Positions 8,783-18,339 of a DNA stretch of 64,000 nucleotides are shown in pieces. The notes beneath the pieces are model-generated. The model saw only the letters and a program-made list of their open reading frames with translations, searched no databases and had not been told where the DNA came from. Numbering within the stretch: position 1 is the first letter of the stretch; each line of letters starts with the position of its first letter. Both the position numbers and the translations under genes were made by a program. The stretch covers positions 1,488,001 through 1,552,000 of the forward strand of contig NZ_CP031305.1 in NCBI RefSeq assembly GCF_004799645.1. The letters run 5' to 3'. The DNA is from Natronorubrum bangense. GTDB taxonomy: Archaea > Halobacteriota > Halobacteria > Halobacteriales > Natrialbaceae.

Positions 8783-8790
8783 TTATAAGG
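8783..8790 (+). promoter_or_regulatory. TATA box of leuS
   Basis: TTATAAGG is centred about 29 nt before the leuS ATG at 8816, predicting a leaderless message and leaving no room for a T-box-like leader. A short inverted repeat GGCGA-TAG-TCGCC lies just upstream at 8761-8773. Confidence 0.6.
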
Positions 8791-8815
8791 AGCGAGTTCG
8801 GATGTCTACACAGCA

Positions 8816-11473
8816 ATGAGTGAGACGGGATACGACCATGCAGCGGTCGAACGACGCTGGCAGGAGGCGTGGGACGACGAAGACGCCTATCGGACGCCCG
8901 ACGACGTCGACGATCCGACGTACGTGCTCGGAATGTACCCGTACCCGTCGGGCAAACTCCACATGGGCCACGTCCGAAACTACACGATTACGGACGCCTA
9001 CGCTCGCTACCGTCGGATGACCGGGGATGAGGTGCTCCACCCGATGGGGTGGGACGCGTTCGGCCTCCCAGCCGAAAACGCCGCCAAAGAACGCGATACG
9101 AACCCGCGTGACTGGACGTTTGACTGCATCGATACGATGCGTGACCAGATGGAGTCGATGGGCTTTGGCTACGACTGGGATCGCGAAATCGCGACCTGTA
9201 CGCCTGAGTACTACAAGTGGAACCAGTGGCTCTTCTCCCGGTTCCATGAGGAGGATCTCGTCGAGCGCCGCGACGCCGAAGTCAACTGGTGTCCCGAGTG
9301 TGAGACCGTCCTGGCCGACGAACAGGTCGAAGGCGACGACGAACTCTGCTGGCGCTGTGACACCCCCGTCGAGACGCGCGAACTCGAGCAGTGGTTCCTG
9401 AAGATCACCGAGTACGCAGACGAGTTGCTCGAGGACATTGACGATCTGGAAGGATGGCCGAACTCGGTCCGTCAGATGCAGCGCAACTGGATCGGTCGCC
9501 AGTACGGGACCGAACTGGAGTTCACTCTCGAAGGCTACGGCTCGGTCGAGGCCTTCACGACCCGGGTCGACACGATCTTCGGGGCGACGTTCTTCGCACT
9601 CGCGCCAGATCACCCGATCAGCGAGGAACTCGCCGAGGAAGACGACGACGTGTGGCAGTTCATCGAGCACGAGGCAGACCCCGACGGCGACGAACCGAAC
9701 GGCGTCGAGACAGGACTGACCGCGACGAATCCCGTCACCGGCGAGGAGATTCCCGTCTACGTCGCCGACTTCGTCCTCTCGGATGTCGGGACGGGCGCGT
9801 TGATGGCCGTCCCTGGCCACGACGACCGCGACCACGCCTTCGCCGAGAAGATGGGCGTCGATATCGAGCCCGTTATCGCCCCTAAACCCGACGACTGGGA
9901 CGGCGAGACGGTTCCCGACGCACCTGACGTCAGCGAAGAAGCGTTCACCGACGACGGCGTGCTCGTCAACTCCGGCGAGTACAGCGGCCTCGACAGCGAG
10001 ACCGCTCGCGAGCGCCTGACCGAAGCCATCGAGAGCGCCGAGGAGGCCACCCAGTACCAGCTTCGCGACTGGGGGATCTCCCGCCAGCGCTACTGGGGAA
10101 CCCCGATCCCGGTCGTCCACTGTGACGACTGTGGCGCCGTCACGGTCCCCGATGAGGAGCTGCCGGTCGAGTTGCCCGAGTTTATCAACACGACGAAGAA
10201 CCCACTCGAGGCCGCCGAGGAGTGGAAACAGACAACCTGTCCCGAGTGTGGTGGCGAGGCGACCCGCGAGACCGACACGATGGACACATTCGTCGACTCC
10301 TCGTGGTACTTCCTTCGCTATATCTCTCCCGACCGCGAGGACGTTCCGTTCGATCTCGAGCAGGCCAACGACTGGATGCCCGTCGACCAGTACGTCGGCG
10401 GCATCGAACACGCCGTGATGCACCTGCTGTACTCGCGTTTCTTCACCAAGGTCATCGCCGACAACGAAGGACTCGAGCACCGCGAGCCGTTCACGAACCT
10501 GCTCGCACAGGGAATGGTCCAACTCGAGGGCGAGAAGATGTCCAAGTCGAAGGGCAACGTCGTCTCACCCCAGCGGATCGTCGAGGAGTACGGCGCGGAC
10601 ACCGCGCGGCTGTTCATGATGCAGGCCGCCCAGCCCGAGCGGGACTTCGACTGGAGTGAAGAAGGAGTTCGCTCGACGTACGCCTTCCTCACCCGACTGC
10701 GGGAAATGGTCGCGGAGTACACCGCGAACGAACCTGACGGCGACGATGACGCGATCGCCAGCTACGTCGCAAGCGAGATCGACGCCACGGTCGCGATCGC
10801 CACCGAGGAGTACGACGAGCTGACGTTCAACCGGGCACTGCGGGAAACGCAGGATCTGGTGCGGACGCTGCGCCAGTATGCGGACTCCACCGAGCCCCAC
10901 GCCGACACCTACGAACGTGGGCTGTCGGCCGTCGTTCGACTGCTCGCGCCCGTCGCCCCGCATCTGGCCGAGGAGCTTCACGACGCACTCGGCAACGATG
11001 GCTTCGTCGTCGACGCCGAGTGGCCGACCGCCGACGTCGATTACGATTACGTCGCGAAACGCCGTCAGCTGGTCGAGAACACGCGCGAGGACGTTCGTCA
11101 GATCATCGACGTCGCTGGCATCGACGACCCGCAGGCGATCGACGTTGTCATCGCTCCCGGCTGGAAGTACGACGCGCTCGAGATCGCCATCGAGAGCGAC
11201 GCTCCCAACCTGATCGGCGAGCTCATGGGCGAGTCACATATCCGCGAACAGGGCGACGCCGCCGCCAGCTACGGGCAGGATCTGCAGGCCGAACGCGAAG
11301 CGCTGTCGATGACGCTCGACCCTGATGACGAACACGACGCCCTCGAGTCAGCCGCGTGGCTGATCGAACGCGAGTTCGACGCACCAGTGTCGGTCGTTCG
11401 TGCCGACGCCGTCGATGACGGTGTCCTCAAAAACGCCGAACCCGGCCGGCCAGCGATCGAGATCGACGACTAA
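8816..11473 (+). CDS. leuS: Leucyl-tRNA synthetase (bacterial type)
   Basis: An 885-residue class I synthetase that charges tRNA-Leu. The HIGH motif is HMGH at residues 49-52 within YPYPSGKLHMGHVRN; KMSKS is at about 574-578. The CP1 editing domain lies between (TTRVDTIFGATFFALAPDHP), with zinc-type cysteine pairs CPEC and CWRC near 160-185 and CDDC and CPEC near 440-480. The arrangement and signatures are those of bacterial LeuRS rather than the archaeal/eukaryotic form. Haloarchaea are known to carry this type, which implies old lateral transfer. Confidence 0.96.
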   Translation: MSETGYDHAAVERRWQEAWDDEDAYRTPDDVDDPTYVLGMYPYPSGKLHMGHVRNYTITDAYARYRRMTGDEVLHPMGWDAFGLPAENAAKERDTNPRDWTFDCIDTMRDQMESMGFGYDWDREIATCTPEYYKWNQWLFSRFHEEDLVERRDAEVNWCPECETVLADEQVEGDDELCWRCDTPVETRELEQWFLKITEYADELLEDIDDLEGWPNSVRQMQRNWIGRQYGTELEFTLEGYGSVEAFTTRVDTIFGATFFALAPDHPISEELAEEDDDVWQFIEHEADPDGDEPNGVETGLTATNPVTGEEIPVYVADFVLSDVGTGALMAVPGHDDRDHAFAEKMGVDIEPVIAPKPDDWDGETVPDAPDVSEEAFTDDGVLVNSGEYSGLDSETARERLTEAIESAEEATQYQLRDWGISRQRYWGTPIPVVHCDDCGAVTVPDEELPVELPEFINTTKNPLEAAEEWKQTTCPECGGEATRETDTMDTFVDSSWYFLRYISPDREDVPFDLEQANDWMPVDQYVGGIEHAVMHLLYSRFFTKVIADNEGLEHREPFTNLLAQGMVQLEGEKMSKSKGNVVSPQRIVEEYGADTARLFMMQAAQPERDFDWSEEGVRSTYAFLTRLREMVAEYTANEPDGDDDAIASYVASEIDATVAIATEEYDELTFNRALRETQDLVRTLRQYADSTEPHADTYERGLSAVVRLLAPVAPHLAEELHDALGNDGFVVDAEWPTADVDYDYVAKRRQLVENTREDVRQIIDVAGIDDPQAIDVVIAPGWKYDALEIAIESDAPNLIGELMGESHIREQGDAAASYGQDLQAEREALSMTLDPDDEHDALESAAWLIEREFDAPVSVVRADAVDDGVLKNAEPGRPAIEIDD

Positions 11474-11651
11474 CGACAGCAGAGACGGCCCCTGTCACGA
11501 GTGGCAGTGGTCCGTGCTGCTGGTCGACTCCCGTGCTCCACCCGTCCGGCAGTGTGCCGACGAAACTCCCATCGGTTCTGACAGGCGACTGTCTGATTTA
11601 TACTGCTGTCCATCGTGTCGTCTGATACGGCCACGTGGCTGGCGCTCACGG

Positions 11652-12467
11652 ATGACTGATCAGCACACCCGACAGACACGGAGACGGGCACAAACGCGCA
11701 CGCGCACGGACCCGTTTCGCTGGACGTTTGGCGACGGCTCGTCGCCGATGGCACCCCACATCGCGTCGATGACGTGGCGCGACGGCCTGTTCATCAACTG
11801 GCCGGTCGACCCCGACGCGCTTCGATCGCACGTTCCTGAGCAGTTGACACTCGAGACGCGAAACGGCGACGCCTGGGTGAGCGTACTCCCGTTCGTGCTC
11901 ACGAACGTCGGCATCCGTGGGACGCCACCAGCCCTCCGAACGGCGGTCGCCGAACTCAACGTCCGGACGTACGTCCGCTATCGCGGCGATCCCGGCCTGT
12001 TCTTTTTCAGTATTGACGTCGGAAGCCCGCTGATCGCCGCCGCAGTCGGTCGCACAACCCGGTTGCCGGTCTACCACGCCCATATGCGGGTCAGCACCGA
12101 CGGCGAGACCGTCTCGTTCTCGAGTACGCGAGGACAGACCGGGGCTGGCGCTCGACCACGCTTTCACGTTGAACGAACGCCCGCGCGGTTCTCGGCGACG
12201 TACCGTCCCAACGGTGACGTGTTCAGGCCAGAACCGGGGACGCTCGCTCACTGGCTCACCGAACGACGTCGCTTTTACGCTGCCGAACACCGGGGTGTTC
12301 TGACCGGCGAAATCGCACACGAGCGCTGGCCGTTGCAGCCCGCTGACGTCACAATCCACGACAATTCTATGCTCGAGGCACACGAACTCCCGGAGCCGAT
12401 GGCTGACCCGGTCGCGTACTACTGCAGTGAACTCTCGATGACAGGGTCGATTCCCCGACGGCTGTGA
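11652..12467 (+). CDS. DUF2071/YqjF-like protein
   Basis: A 271-residue protein with the DUF2071 pattern: WRDGLFINWPVDPDALRSHVP near residue 40, then GDAWVSVLPFVLTNV, ELNVRTYVRYRGDPGLFFFSIDV and a conserved tail EPMADPVAYYCSELSM. The family is related to acetoacetate decarboxylase-like folds, but no reaction is established. A TATA-like GATTTATACT sits about 53 nt upstream, so this gene may have a short 5' leader. The start at 11652 avoids the 3' end of leuS. Confidence 0.8.
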   Translation: MTDQHTRQTRRRAQTRTRTDPFRWTFGDGSSPMAPHIASMTWRDGLFINWPVDPDALRSHVPEQLTLETRNGDAWVSVLPFVLTNVGIRGTPPALRTAVAELNVRTYVRYRGDPGLFFFSIDVGSPLIAAAVGRTTRLPVYHAHMRVSTDGETVSFSSTRGQTGAGARPRFHVERTPARFSATYRPNGDVFRPEPGTLAHWLTERRRFYAAEHRGVLTGEIAHERWPLQPADVTIHDNSMLEAHELPEPMADPVAYYCSELSMTGSIPRRL

Positions 12468-12597
12468 GCGTCGTAGTCGCTCCTGTTCGAACTGAGACGG
12501 CGGTTGGACGCGAGACCGACCAGCCGTGCGTGTCCGACGCGGACGACTGACCCAGCCTCGTGTTCGTTTTTCGACCGGTGGGTCCGCAACGACGCGT

Positions 12598-13590
12598 CTA
12601 CCGGTCGGTATCGATCAGGCTGAAGTCATAGCCGTCGCCATCGGCGCGGGCGTTCTCGTAGACGACGTGGGCCGCGGCGACGTCTTGAATCGCGAGTCCA
12701 GTCGAATCGAAGACCGTGACGCCGATGTCGGCTGTCCGGCCGTCTTTCGTGCCAACGACGAGTTCGCCGATCTCGCCGTGGATGTCGTCGTCGGTCAACA
12801 CGCCCTCGTGGTAGGGGACGTTGATCTCGCCGGAGTGAGTACACTGCTCGTGATCGTCGATGACGATCCGCGCTGCTTGCAGCAACTCGTCGGCGAGTTC
12901 GTGTTTCCCCTCCGCGTCGGCACCGATGGCGTTGACGTGGGTGTGGTCGCCAACGTCCTCGAGGCCGACGATCGGGTCTTCGACCGGCGTCACCGTCGAA
13001 AGCACGTCGCAGTGGCCAGCCTCCGAAATCGAGCCGGCGCGGACGTCGAATTCGTCGCCGAACGCCTCGATGAATCGCTCGATGCGGTCCTCGTCGAGGT
13101 CAGCGACGACGACCTCTTCGATCGGTCGGATCTCACTGATCGCCTCGAGTTGAGTGTACGACTGGACGCCTGCGCCGACGATGCCGAGCGTCGTGGCGTC
13201 CGCAACGGCCAGATAGTCGGTGGCAACGGCTGCCGCTGCGCCGGTGCGTTTCATCGTGAGCATCGTTCCGTCCATGATGGCCAGCGGGAACGCGGTCTCC
13301 GGGTCGGAGTAAATCATCGTCCCCAGTACGGTCGGCAGGTCGTACTCGGCGGGGTTGTCCGGGTGGACGTTGACCCATTTCAGCCCGGCGGCGTCCCACT
13401 CGTCGGTCGTTAAATACGCTGGCATCGACCGGAAATCGCCGTTGTACTGGGGCAGATCAATATAGGATTTCGCGGGCATCTGTGTGTCGCCGCGTTCGAA
13501 CGCCCCGAAGGCCTGTTCGACCGCGTCGATGACGTCTGCAAGCGCGGCGTGTTCGTCAACATCACTGCTGTCCAAGAGAAGCGTCTGCAT
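12598..13590 (-). CDS. Ornithine cyclodeaminase / mu-crystallin family enzyme
   Basis: A 330-residue NAD(P)-dependent enzyme. The Rossmann motif is GIVGAGVQSYTQLEAI, followed by VVVADLDEDR. Upstream, GLKWVNVHPDNP and MDGTMLTMKRTGAAAAVATDYLA match the family's substrate-site region. Members include ornithine cyclodeaminase, archaeal alanine dehydrogenase, and ketimine or lysine-related reductases, which sequence alone cannot separate. The alanine dehydrogenase-type role known from Archaeoglobus is a reasonable guess. Confidence 0.85.
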   Translation of the reverse strand: MQTLLLDSSDVDEHAALADVIDAVEQAFGAFERGDTQMPAKSYIDLPQYNGDFRSMPAYLTTDEWDAAGLKWVNVHPDNPAEYDLPTVLGTMIYSDPETAFPLAIMDGTMLTMKRTGAAAAVATDYLAVADATTLGIVGAGVQSYTQLEAISEIRPIEEVVVADLDEDRIERFIEAFGDEFDVRAGSISEAGHCDVLSTVTPVEDPIVGLEDVGDHTHVNAIGADAEGKHELADELLQAARIVIDDHEQCTHSGEINVPYHEGVLTDDDIHGEIGELVVGTKDGRTADIGVTVFDSTGLAIQDVAAAHVVYENARADGDGYDFSLIDTDR

Positions 13591-13814
13591 GGTGGCGAAT
13601 ATTGCGAGCGACTACTTAGATGGATCGAATATCATCACTTTCGACAGCGATGCCTCCACGTGTGTAGAACGATGACACTCGAAGCGCGTCGAATCACGAA
13701 CAAAACAATCGGTCGCCGCGGTCGGTGACTCGAGTGCAGGAGCGGACTCAAGTCGGAAGCGACGACGAACCGCGACGTGGGCCGACTCGATTGGCGCTCG
13801 AGCGGTAGTACGGG

Positions 13815-13855
13815 GCTCCCACCGCAAGGGCCGGGTGCCGGACCCGCAGGGGAGC
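13815..13855. other. Strong nested stem-loop in the 338-bp gap downstream of the thermosome gene
   Basis: Outer arms GCTCCC (13815-13820) and GGGAGC (13850-13855) enclose an inner hairpin CGGGT (13832-13836), loop GCCGG, ACCCG (13842-13846). No T-run follows on either strand, so it does not look like a standard archaeal terminator. The rest of 13591-13929 holds no convincing ORF. It could be a structured 3' UTR element, a processing site or a small RNA. Confidence 0.35.
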
Positions 13856-13929
13856 TGAGAGGCTTTCTGGGTTCGGCGAGCGAGTTACGTCGTTCCCCGC
13901 TCGAATAGTCGAGATCTTTCGAATCCCGC

Positions 13930-15603
13930 TTACATCATGCCGCCCATGCCGCCGCCCATACCGCCCATGCCGCCGCCCATGCCACCGCCTGGTGGCATCT
14001 CTTCGTCACCGTCGTCGTCAGCAACTGCGAGGTCGCCGGCGGCGATGACGTCGTCGATACGGAGCAGCATGACTGCGGCTTCCGTGGCGGATTCGATAGC
14101 CTGGGTCTTCACGCGAAGCGGCTCGTAGACGCCTTCCTCGGCCATGTCGATCGTGTCGCCAGTGTAGGCGTCGAGACCGGACGTGGTCTCGCCACCGTCG
14201 TGGTCGGCACGCAGTTCGACCAGCGAGTCGATGGGATCGAGTCCCGCGTTCTCTGCGAGGGTGCGTGGGATGACCTCGAGGGCGTCTGCGAAGGCCTCGA
14301 CGGCGAGCTGTTCGCGGCCACCGACGGAGTCGGCGTAGTCACGCAGGGCGAGCGAGAGCTCGACTTCGGGTGCGCCGCCGCCGGCGACGACCTTGCCGTC
14401 CTCGAGGGTCGTGCGGACGACGCCAAGGGAGTCTTCGATCGCACGGTCGACCTCGTCGATGACGTGCTCGGTGCCACCGCGGAGGATGAGGGTGACGGCC
14501 TTTGCGTCCTCGACGTCCTCGACGAAGATGCGCTGGTCGCCAGCGATCTCCTTCTGGGCGACGCTGCCGGCGAAGCCGAGGTCGTCCTCGGTCAGATCGT
14601 CGACGCTCGAGACCGGCGTTGCGCCGGTTGCGCGGGCGAGTTGGCCCTGGTCGCTGGATTTGACGCGGCGGACGGCGATGATGCCTTCCTGTGCGAGGTA
14701 GTGCTGGGCCATGTCATCGATGCCGCCGTCGACGAAGACGACGTCAGCGCCGACGTCGGCGACCTGCTCGGCCATCTCGCGCAGCTGGGCCTCTTCCTGT
14801 TCGAGGAACTGCTCGAGCTGGTCTGGGTCGGTGACGTTGACCTCGGCGTCGATCTCGGTCTCTTTGATCTCGAGGGCACCGTCGACGATCGCGACGTTCG
14901 CGTCCTCGGCGAAGTACGGCATGCTGTCGGAGACGCGCTCTTTGTCGACGATGACGCCTTCGACGAGTTCGGAGTTCTCGATCGAGCCGCCGACGACCTT
15001 CTCGACTTTGATGTTGTCCGTGTCGACACCCTCGTCGTCAGCGACCGACTGGACGGCGTCGACGACCAGCTGGGCGAGCAGGTCGCGGGCGCTCTCTGCG
15101 CCTTTGCCAGTCATCGCGGTAGCGGCGATCTGCTGGAGGACCTCGTCATCGTCGGCTTCGACGTCGATGGCGATGTCCTCGAGGGCCTCGGTGGCCTCTT
15201 CGGCGGCCTGTCGATACCCCTGTGCGAGCGTGGTCGCGTGGATGTCCTGCTCTAAGAGGTCCTCGGCCTGGCTGAGCAGTTCGCCCGAAATAACGACGGC
15301 GCTGGTGGTACCGTCGCCGACTTCGTCCTCCTGGGTCTCGGCGACTTCGACGATCATGTCGGCTGCGGGGTGATCGATCTCCATCTCCGAGAGCAGGGTG
15401 ACACCGTCGTTCGTGACGATGACGTTGCCCGTCGAATCGACGAGCATCTTGTCCATCCCCTTTGGACCGAGCGTGGTCCGTACGGACTCGGCGACGGCCT
15501 TGCCGGCCTGTACGTTCATCGATTGTGCGTCTTTGCCGGATGTCCGCTGGCTGTCCTCCGAGAGAACGATAAGGGGCTGGTTGCCCATCTGCTGTTGTGC
15601 CAT
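13930..15603 (-). CDS. ths: Thermosome (group II chaperonin) subunit
   Basis: A 557-residue subunit of the hexadecameric archaeal chaperonin that folds cytosolic proteins with ATP. Motifs include [17 protein letters not shown] (nucleotide loop), [12 protein letters not shown] (residues about 95-106), [10 protein letters not shown], and the flexible C-terminal GGM repeats ending GGMM. An in-frame TTG at 15609 exists, but the ATG at 15603 is well placed behind a strong TATA box. Heat induction is expected for this family; the box-to-ATG spacing indicates a leaderless transcript. Confidence 0.96.
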   Translation of the reverse strand: MAQQQMGNQPLIVLSEDSQRTSGKDAQSMNVQAGKAVAESVRTTLGPKGMDKMLVDSTGNVIVTNDGVTLLSEMEIDHPAADMIVEVAETQEDEVGDGTTSAVVISGELLSQAEDLLEQDIHATTLAQGYRQAAEEATEALEDIAIDVEADDDEVLQQIAATAMTGKGAESARDLLAQLVVDAVQSVADDEGVDTDNIKVEKVVGGSIENSELVEGVIVDKERVSDSMPYFAEDANVAIVDGALEIKETEIDAEVNVTDPDQLEQFLEQEEAQLREMAEQVADVGADVVFVDGGIDDMAQHYLAQEGIIAVRRVKSSDQGQLARATGATPVSSVDDLTEDDLGFAGSVAQKEIAGDQRIFVEDVEDAKAVTLILRGGTEHVIDEVDRAIEDSLGVVRTTLEDGKVVAGGGAPEVELSLALRDYADSVGGREQLAVEAFADALEVIPRTLAENAGLDPIDSLVELRADHDGGETTSGLDAYTGDTIDMAEEGVYEPLRVKTQAIESATEAAVMLLRIDDVIAAGDLAVADDDGDEEMPPGGGMGGGMGGMGGGMGGMM

Positions 15604-15630
15604 AGTCAAGCGAAGGATTGTTTGTGATTC

Positions 15631-15646
15631 TATATAAGCCTTTCGA
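15631..15646 (-). promoter_or_regulatory. Strong TATA/BRE promoter of the thermosome gene
   Basis: On the minus strand a CGAAAGG-type BRE (15639-15646) precedes CTTATATA (15631-15638), centred about 31 nt before the ATG. This is among the best promoter matches in the window. Confidence 0.7.
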
Positions 15647-15804
15647 GAATTGTCGGGTCAAATCACTGTACGAGGCCCCACTCCGGTCGTTCCACCCGAG
15701 CGCTTCGCCTGGTATTTATATTATTCTTCGTTCCTCCCGCGACGCAAATCGGCGGCGAGCAACTCGCTCGAGGCGACGTTCCGCCACTACCAGAAATCAT
15801 TGCT

Positions 15805-17055
15805 TCACGCCCCCTCGAGTCGCTTGGCGGCGATGATCGCCGCGGCACCGACGATGGCGGCCAGCCCGGCGCTGGCGAACGCGGGGGTGTATGTTCCGAG
15901 CACGTCGTATCCGACACCAGCGAGAAACGGCGCAGTGAGCCCGGAGAGAGCAAAGGCCCCCGAAATAAGTCCGAACACCGCGTTCAGGTTCTTCCGACCG
16001 AACAGATCACTGGTCAACGGTGCGAGCAGCGCGCCGTTCCCGCCGTAGGCGAGACCGAACACGAGCGCGAACGCGATGAGCGCGGTCGTCGTCTCGATCG
16101 CCGGCAAGGTGAGCGTCGATACGCCCATCAGTATCGAACAGCCGGCGAAGACGCGAACGCGACCGACGTAATCCGACACGTAGCCGATCCCCACTCGGCC
16201 GACTGCGTTTGCACCACCGATAACTGCGAGTGCGGTTGCGCCGGCGGCTCGAGAGAGTCCGATATCGGAGGCGTAGACGACGAGGTGGACGAAGACGATG
16301 TACATCGTCGTGTAGACCAGTATCCAGCCGACGAAGACCAGCCCGAACGATGGCGACCGCGCCACGGCGTAGATGTCGACGAACTGCTCTCTCAGAGATG
16401 GCTGCTCACTGCCGTCCTCTCGACCGCCGTTCGTCCTCGCCTCGAGCGCTCGAGGCTCGGCGAACTCCCCGGCTGGAATCGGCTCCGTCGTGGGTTCGTC
16501 TCTGATCAGCAGCGTCGCGACAAGCAACAGGGCGGCGACGACGCCGGCTAACACGAGAAACGACGAACGCCAGCCGACACGCTCGATGAGCGCGGTCGCC
16601 GCCGGCGCGACGACGAGCATCCCCGCACCGAGACCGGCAGAGGCGACGCCGCCGGCAAACCCTGCACGTCGGTCGAACCAGCGCGGCACTGTCGCGTACG
16701 CCACGACGTAGACGATGCTCATCCCGATCCCCGTGACGACACCATAGGCGAGGACGACCGTGAGCCACGTCGTCGCCACACTGGTCCAGAGCAAGCCGAG
16801 ACAGAGCACGACCGTCCCGATGGCGAGCATTCGCCGCGTGCCGAGTCGATCGACGAAGACGCCGACGAGAACCGCGCCAACGTAGAGCAGCAGTGTCTGC
16901 ACGCCGAAGGCGATCGTCGTCACGCCACGAGAGCGCTCGAAATCAGTCGCCATCTGCTCGAGAAAGACGCCGAAGGAGTAGGAGAGGCCGAAAACGACGA
17001 ACGACCCGAGAAAACAGGCGATGACGACGATCCAGCCGTAGTAGGGACGATTCAT
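15805..17055 (-). CDS. MFS transporter, oxalate/formate-antiporter-like
   Basis: A 416-residue carrier with about 12 hydrophobic helices and a polar central loop (residues about 190-225). The N-terminus MNRPYYGWIVVIACFLGSF and the following SYSFGVFLEQM are typical of the OFA/monocarboxylate branch. The MFS loop motif is VDRLGTRRM between helices 2 and 3, with a second copy SDYVGRVRV after helix 8. Substrate is probably an organic anion, but this cannot be fixed from sequence. Confidence 0.85.
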   Translation of the reverse strand: MNRPYYGWIVVIACFLGSFVVFGLSYSFGVFLEQMATDFERSRGVTTIAFGVQTLLLYVGAVLVGVFVDRLGTRRMLAIGTVVLCLGLLWTSVATTWLTVVLAYGVVTGIGMSIVYVVAYATVPRWFDRRAGFAGGVASAGLGAGMLVVAPAATALIERVGWRSSFLVLAGVVAALLLVATLLIRDEPTTEPIPAGEFAEPRALEARTNGGREDGSEQPSLREQFVDIYAVARSPSFGLVFVGWILVYTTMYIVFVHLVVYASDIGLSRAAGATALAVIGGANAVGRVGIGYVSDYVGRVRVFAGCSILMGVSTLTLPAIETTTALIAFALVFGLAYGGNGALLAPLTSDLFGRKNLNAVFGLISGAFALSGLTAPFLAGVGYDVLGTYTPAFASAGLAAIVGAAAIIAAKRLEGA

Positions 17056-17150
17056 TGCGAGAGATCGATCGATATCGTTGGTCGAGCGATGTGAATATCG
17101 TGGAACCGGCGAACTCGTCCGAATCAGTGCCGGTGGTCAGGTGTGTCGAG

Positions 17151-17455
17151 TTAGTACGGCACGACGTAGAGCATGACCGCGAGGAACGGGATGAGCAACA
17201 CCAGCATAGCGATGGCGTAGCCGAACATCTCGCGGGCTTTGATCTCGATACCGGCCATCAGGAACGCGAAGTTGACGACGTTGAGGTTGAGCGCGTCGAC
17301 TCCTCGGCATCGGCTTTCAGGTCACCGCCGCCGGTGCTGGTCTCGAGCAGTTCGGACTCGGGGATGTACTCCGTGATCCCCCGCGATCGTTCGGGAGCGG
17401 GGCGCAGCAGGTAGAGCACGATCGAAGCGAACGCGATCGAGAGGACGGTGAGCAT
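17151..17455 (-). pseudogene. Small membrane protein with an apparent frameshift
   Basis: From the ATG at 17455 the frame encodes a hydrophobic helix (MLTVLSIAFASIVLYLL) and a polar linker ending ADAEES near 17303, then shifts off and stops at 17258. In another frame the message continues as ALNLNVVNFAFLMAGIEIKA and a second helix FGYAIAMLVLLIPFLAVML, ending with TAA at 17151-17153. Joined, this gives a coherent two-helix protein of about 100 residues. A one-base indel near 17298-17305 explains it, either a real mutation or a sequencing error. Family not recognised. Confidence 0.6.
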
Positions 17456-17610
17456 GAAAGGAGTTGTCCAGTGTCCGGCCGACTCCTGTCACCACTCGAT
17501 GCATTTCCGACGACCAATCGAGAACGAGTCTGCGTTCAGACACGCCGTCAACTGCCCGAGAAAAGAGCGTACTGCGTCGAGTGAGGTGTGCGAGTTCGGT
17601 CGGTGTTCGA

Positions 17611-18168
17611 TCAGGACTGGCCGCCGGGGAACCGGTGGTACTCCATCCCTTTGTGTTTCATCTCGTTGTGTTTGTCCTCGAGGAACGAGTAGACAGTGCC
17701 GTGTGGGGCGCCATCGAGGATCATCTCGGCTGCGGTGCGGACGATGTCGACCTGCTGTGGCGTGCCGATCGTGCCGAGTGTCGAGCCGTAGATGACGACG
17801 TCAGCACCCGTCAGTTCTTCCATGAGTTCGCGTGTGCGACCGCCCTCGCCGATGAGTCGGCCTTTCTTGCGTTTCATGTCGTTTTTGTTTCGTGCAGCGG
17901 CATCGATGTCGACGAGGTCGAACATCATCATCTCGTCCTCGAGCAGTCGCAGTGCCGCTTCGGGCGCGAAGCCACGACCGATCGCACGGACGATATCAGG
18001 GGCTTTGAGACCGCGCACGGGGTCGCCAACGCTGTCGATGGCGACGGAGCCGTTCTCGGAATCGATGTCGAGTCGAACCTCGGCTTCCGCCTCGATTTCG
18101 CGCATCGTCTCGCCTCCTTCGCCGATAAGAACGCCAATACGGTCCTGCGGAATCTTCACGTGTTGCAT
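17611..18168 (-). CDS. KH-domain RNA-binding protein (archaeal Krr1/Dim2-like)
   Basis: A 185-residue protein with two KH domains. The first holds IPQDRIGVLIGEGGETMREIE (GxxG-type loop near residues 14-20) and the second KKGRLIGEGGRTRELMEELTG near 105. Archaeal homologues are near-universal and relate to eukaryotic Krr1/Dim2 small-subunit processing factors, so a role in ribosome assembly or rRNA binding is inferred. The ATG at 18168 is 29 nt after a TATA-like GTCTTAACC, favouring it over the longer frame. A RIO1 gene lies two genes upstream, the usual company of this protein. Confidence 0.9.
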   Translation of the reverse strand: MQHVKIPQDRIGVLIGEGGETMREIEAEAEVRLDIDSENGSVAIDSVGDPVRGLKAPDIVRAIGRGFAPEAALRLLEDEMMMFDLVDIDAAARNKNDMKRKKGRLIGEGGRTRELMEELTGADVVIYGSTLGTIGTPQQVDIVRTAAEMILDGAPHGTVYSFLEDKHNEMKHKGMEYHRFPGGQS

Positions 18169-18253
18169 ATATCCACGATACTGGCTGGGTGAGGTTAAGA
18201 CCTTGGTCCGAACCGAAACCCCTGCGAGTGACGGACACACACCGCCACGGCGC

Positions 18254-18325
18254 CATACGATCTGCTGTCCCGATCACCAGCGCGAGGTCAGTGATCGGCA
18301 GGACGTGACGCCAGCAGTCCGTCTC
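18254..18325. repeat. 72-bp palindromic intergenic repeat, copy A
   Basis: This stretch aligns over its whole length, with one 1-base gap, to 19923-19995. The ends form an imperfect inverted repeat: CATACGATCTGCTG at the left and, reverse-complemented, GAGACGGACTGCTG at the right. The core CCGATCACCAG is identical in both copies. It lies between the phosphoesterase and KH-protein genes. Confidence 0.65.
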
Positions 18326-18339
18326 GCTCGCGGGACCGG

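Noticed and set aside
13811..13880. TPP riboswitch
   Set aside because: Only CTGAGAGG and a GGGGCTCC-like stem resemble it; the second conserved half is absent and no thiamine gene is nearby.
13919..13934. tRNA T-loop-like TTCGAATCC
   Set aside because: No acceptor or anticodon stems can be formed around it, and it overlaps the thermosome 3' end.
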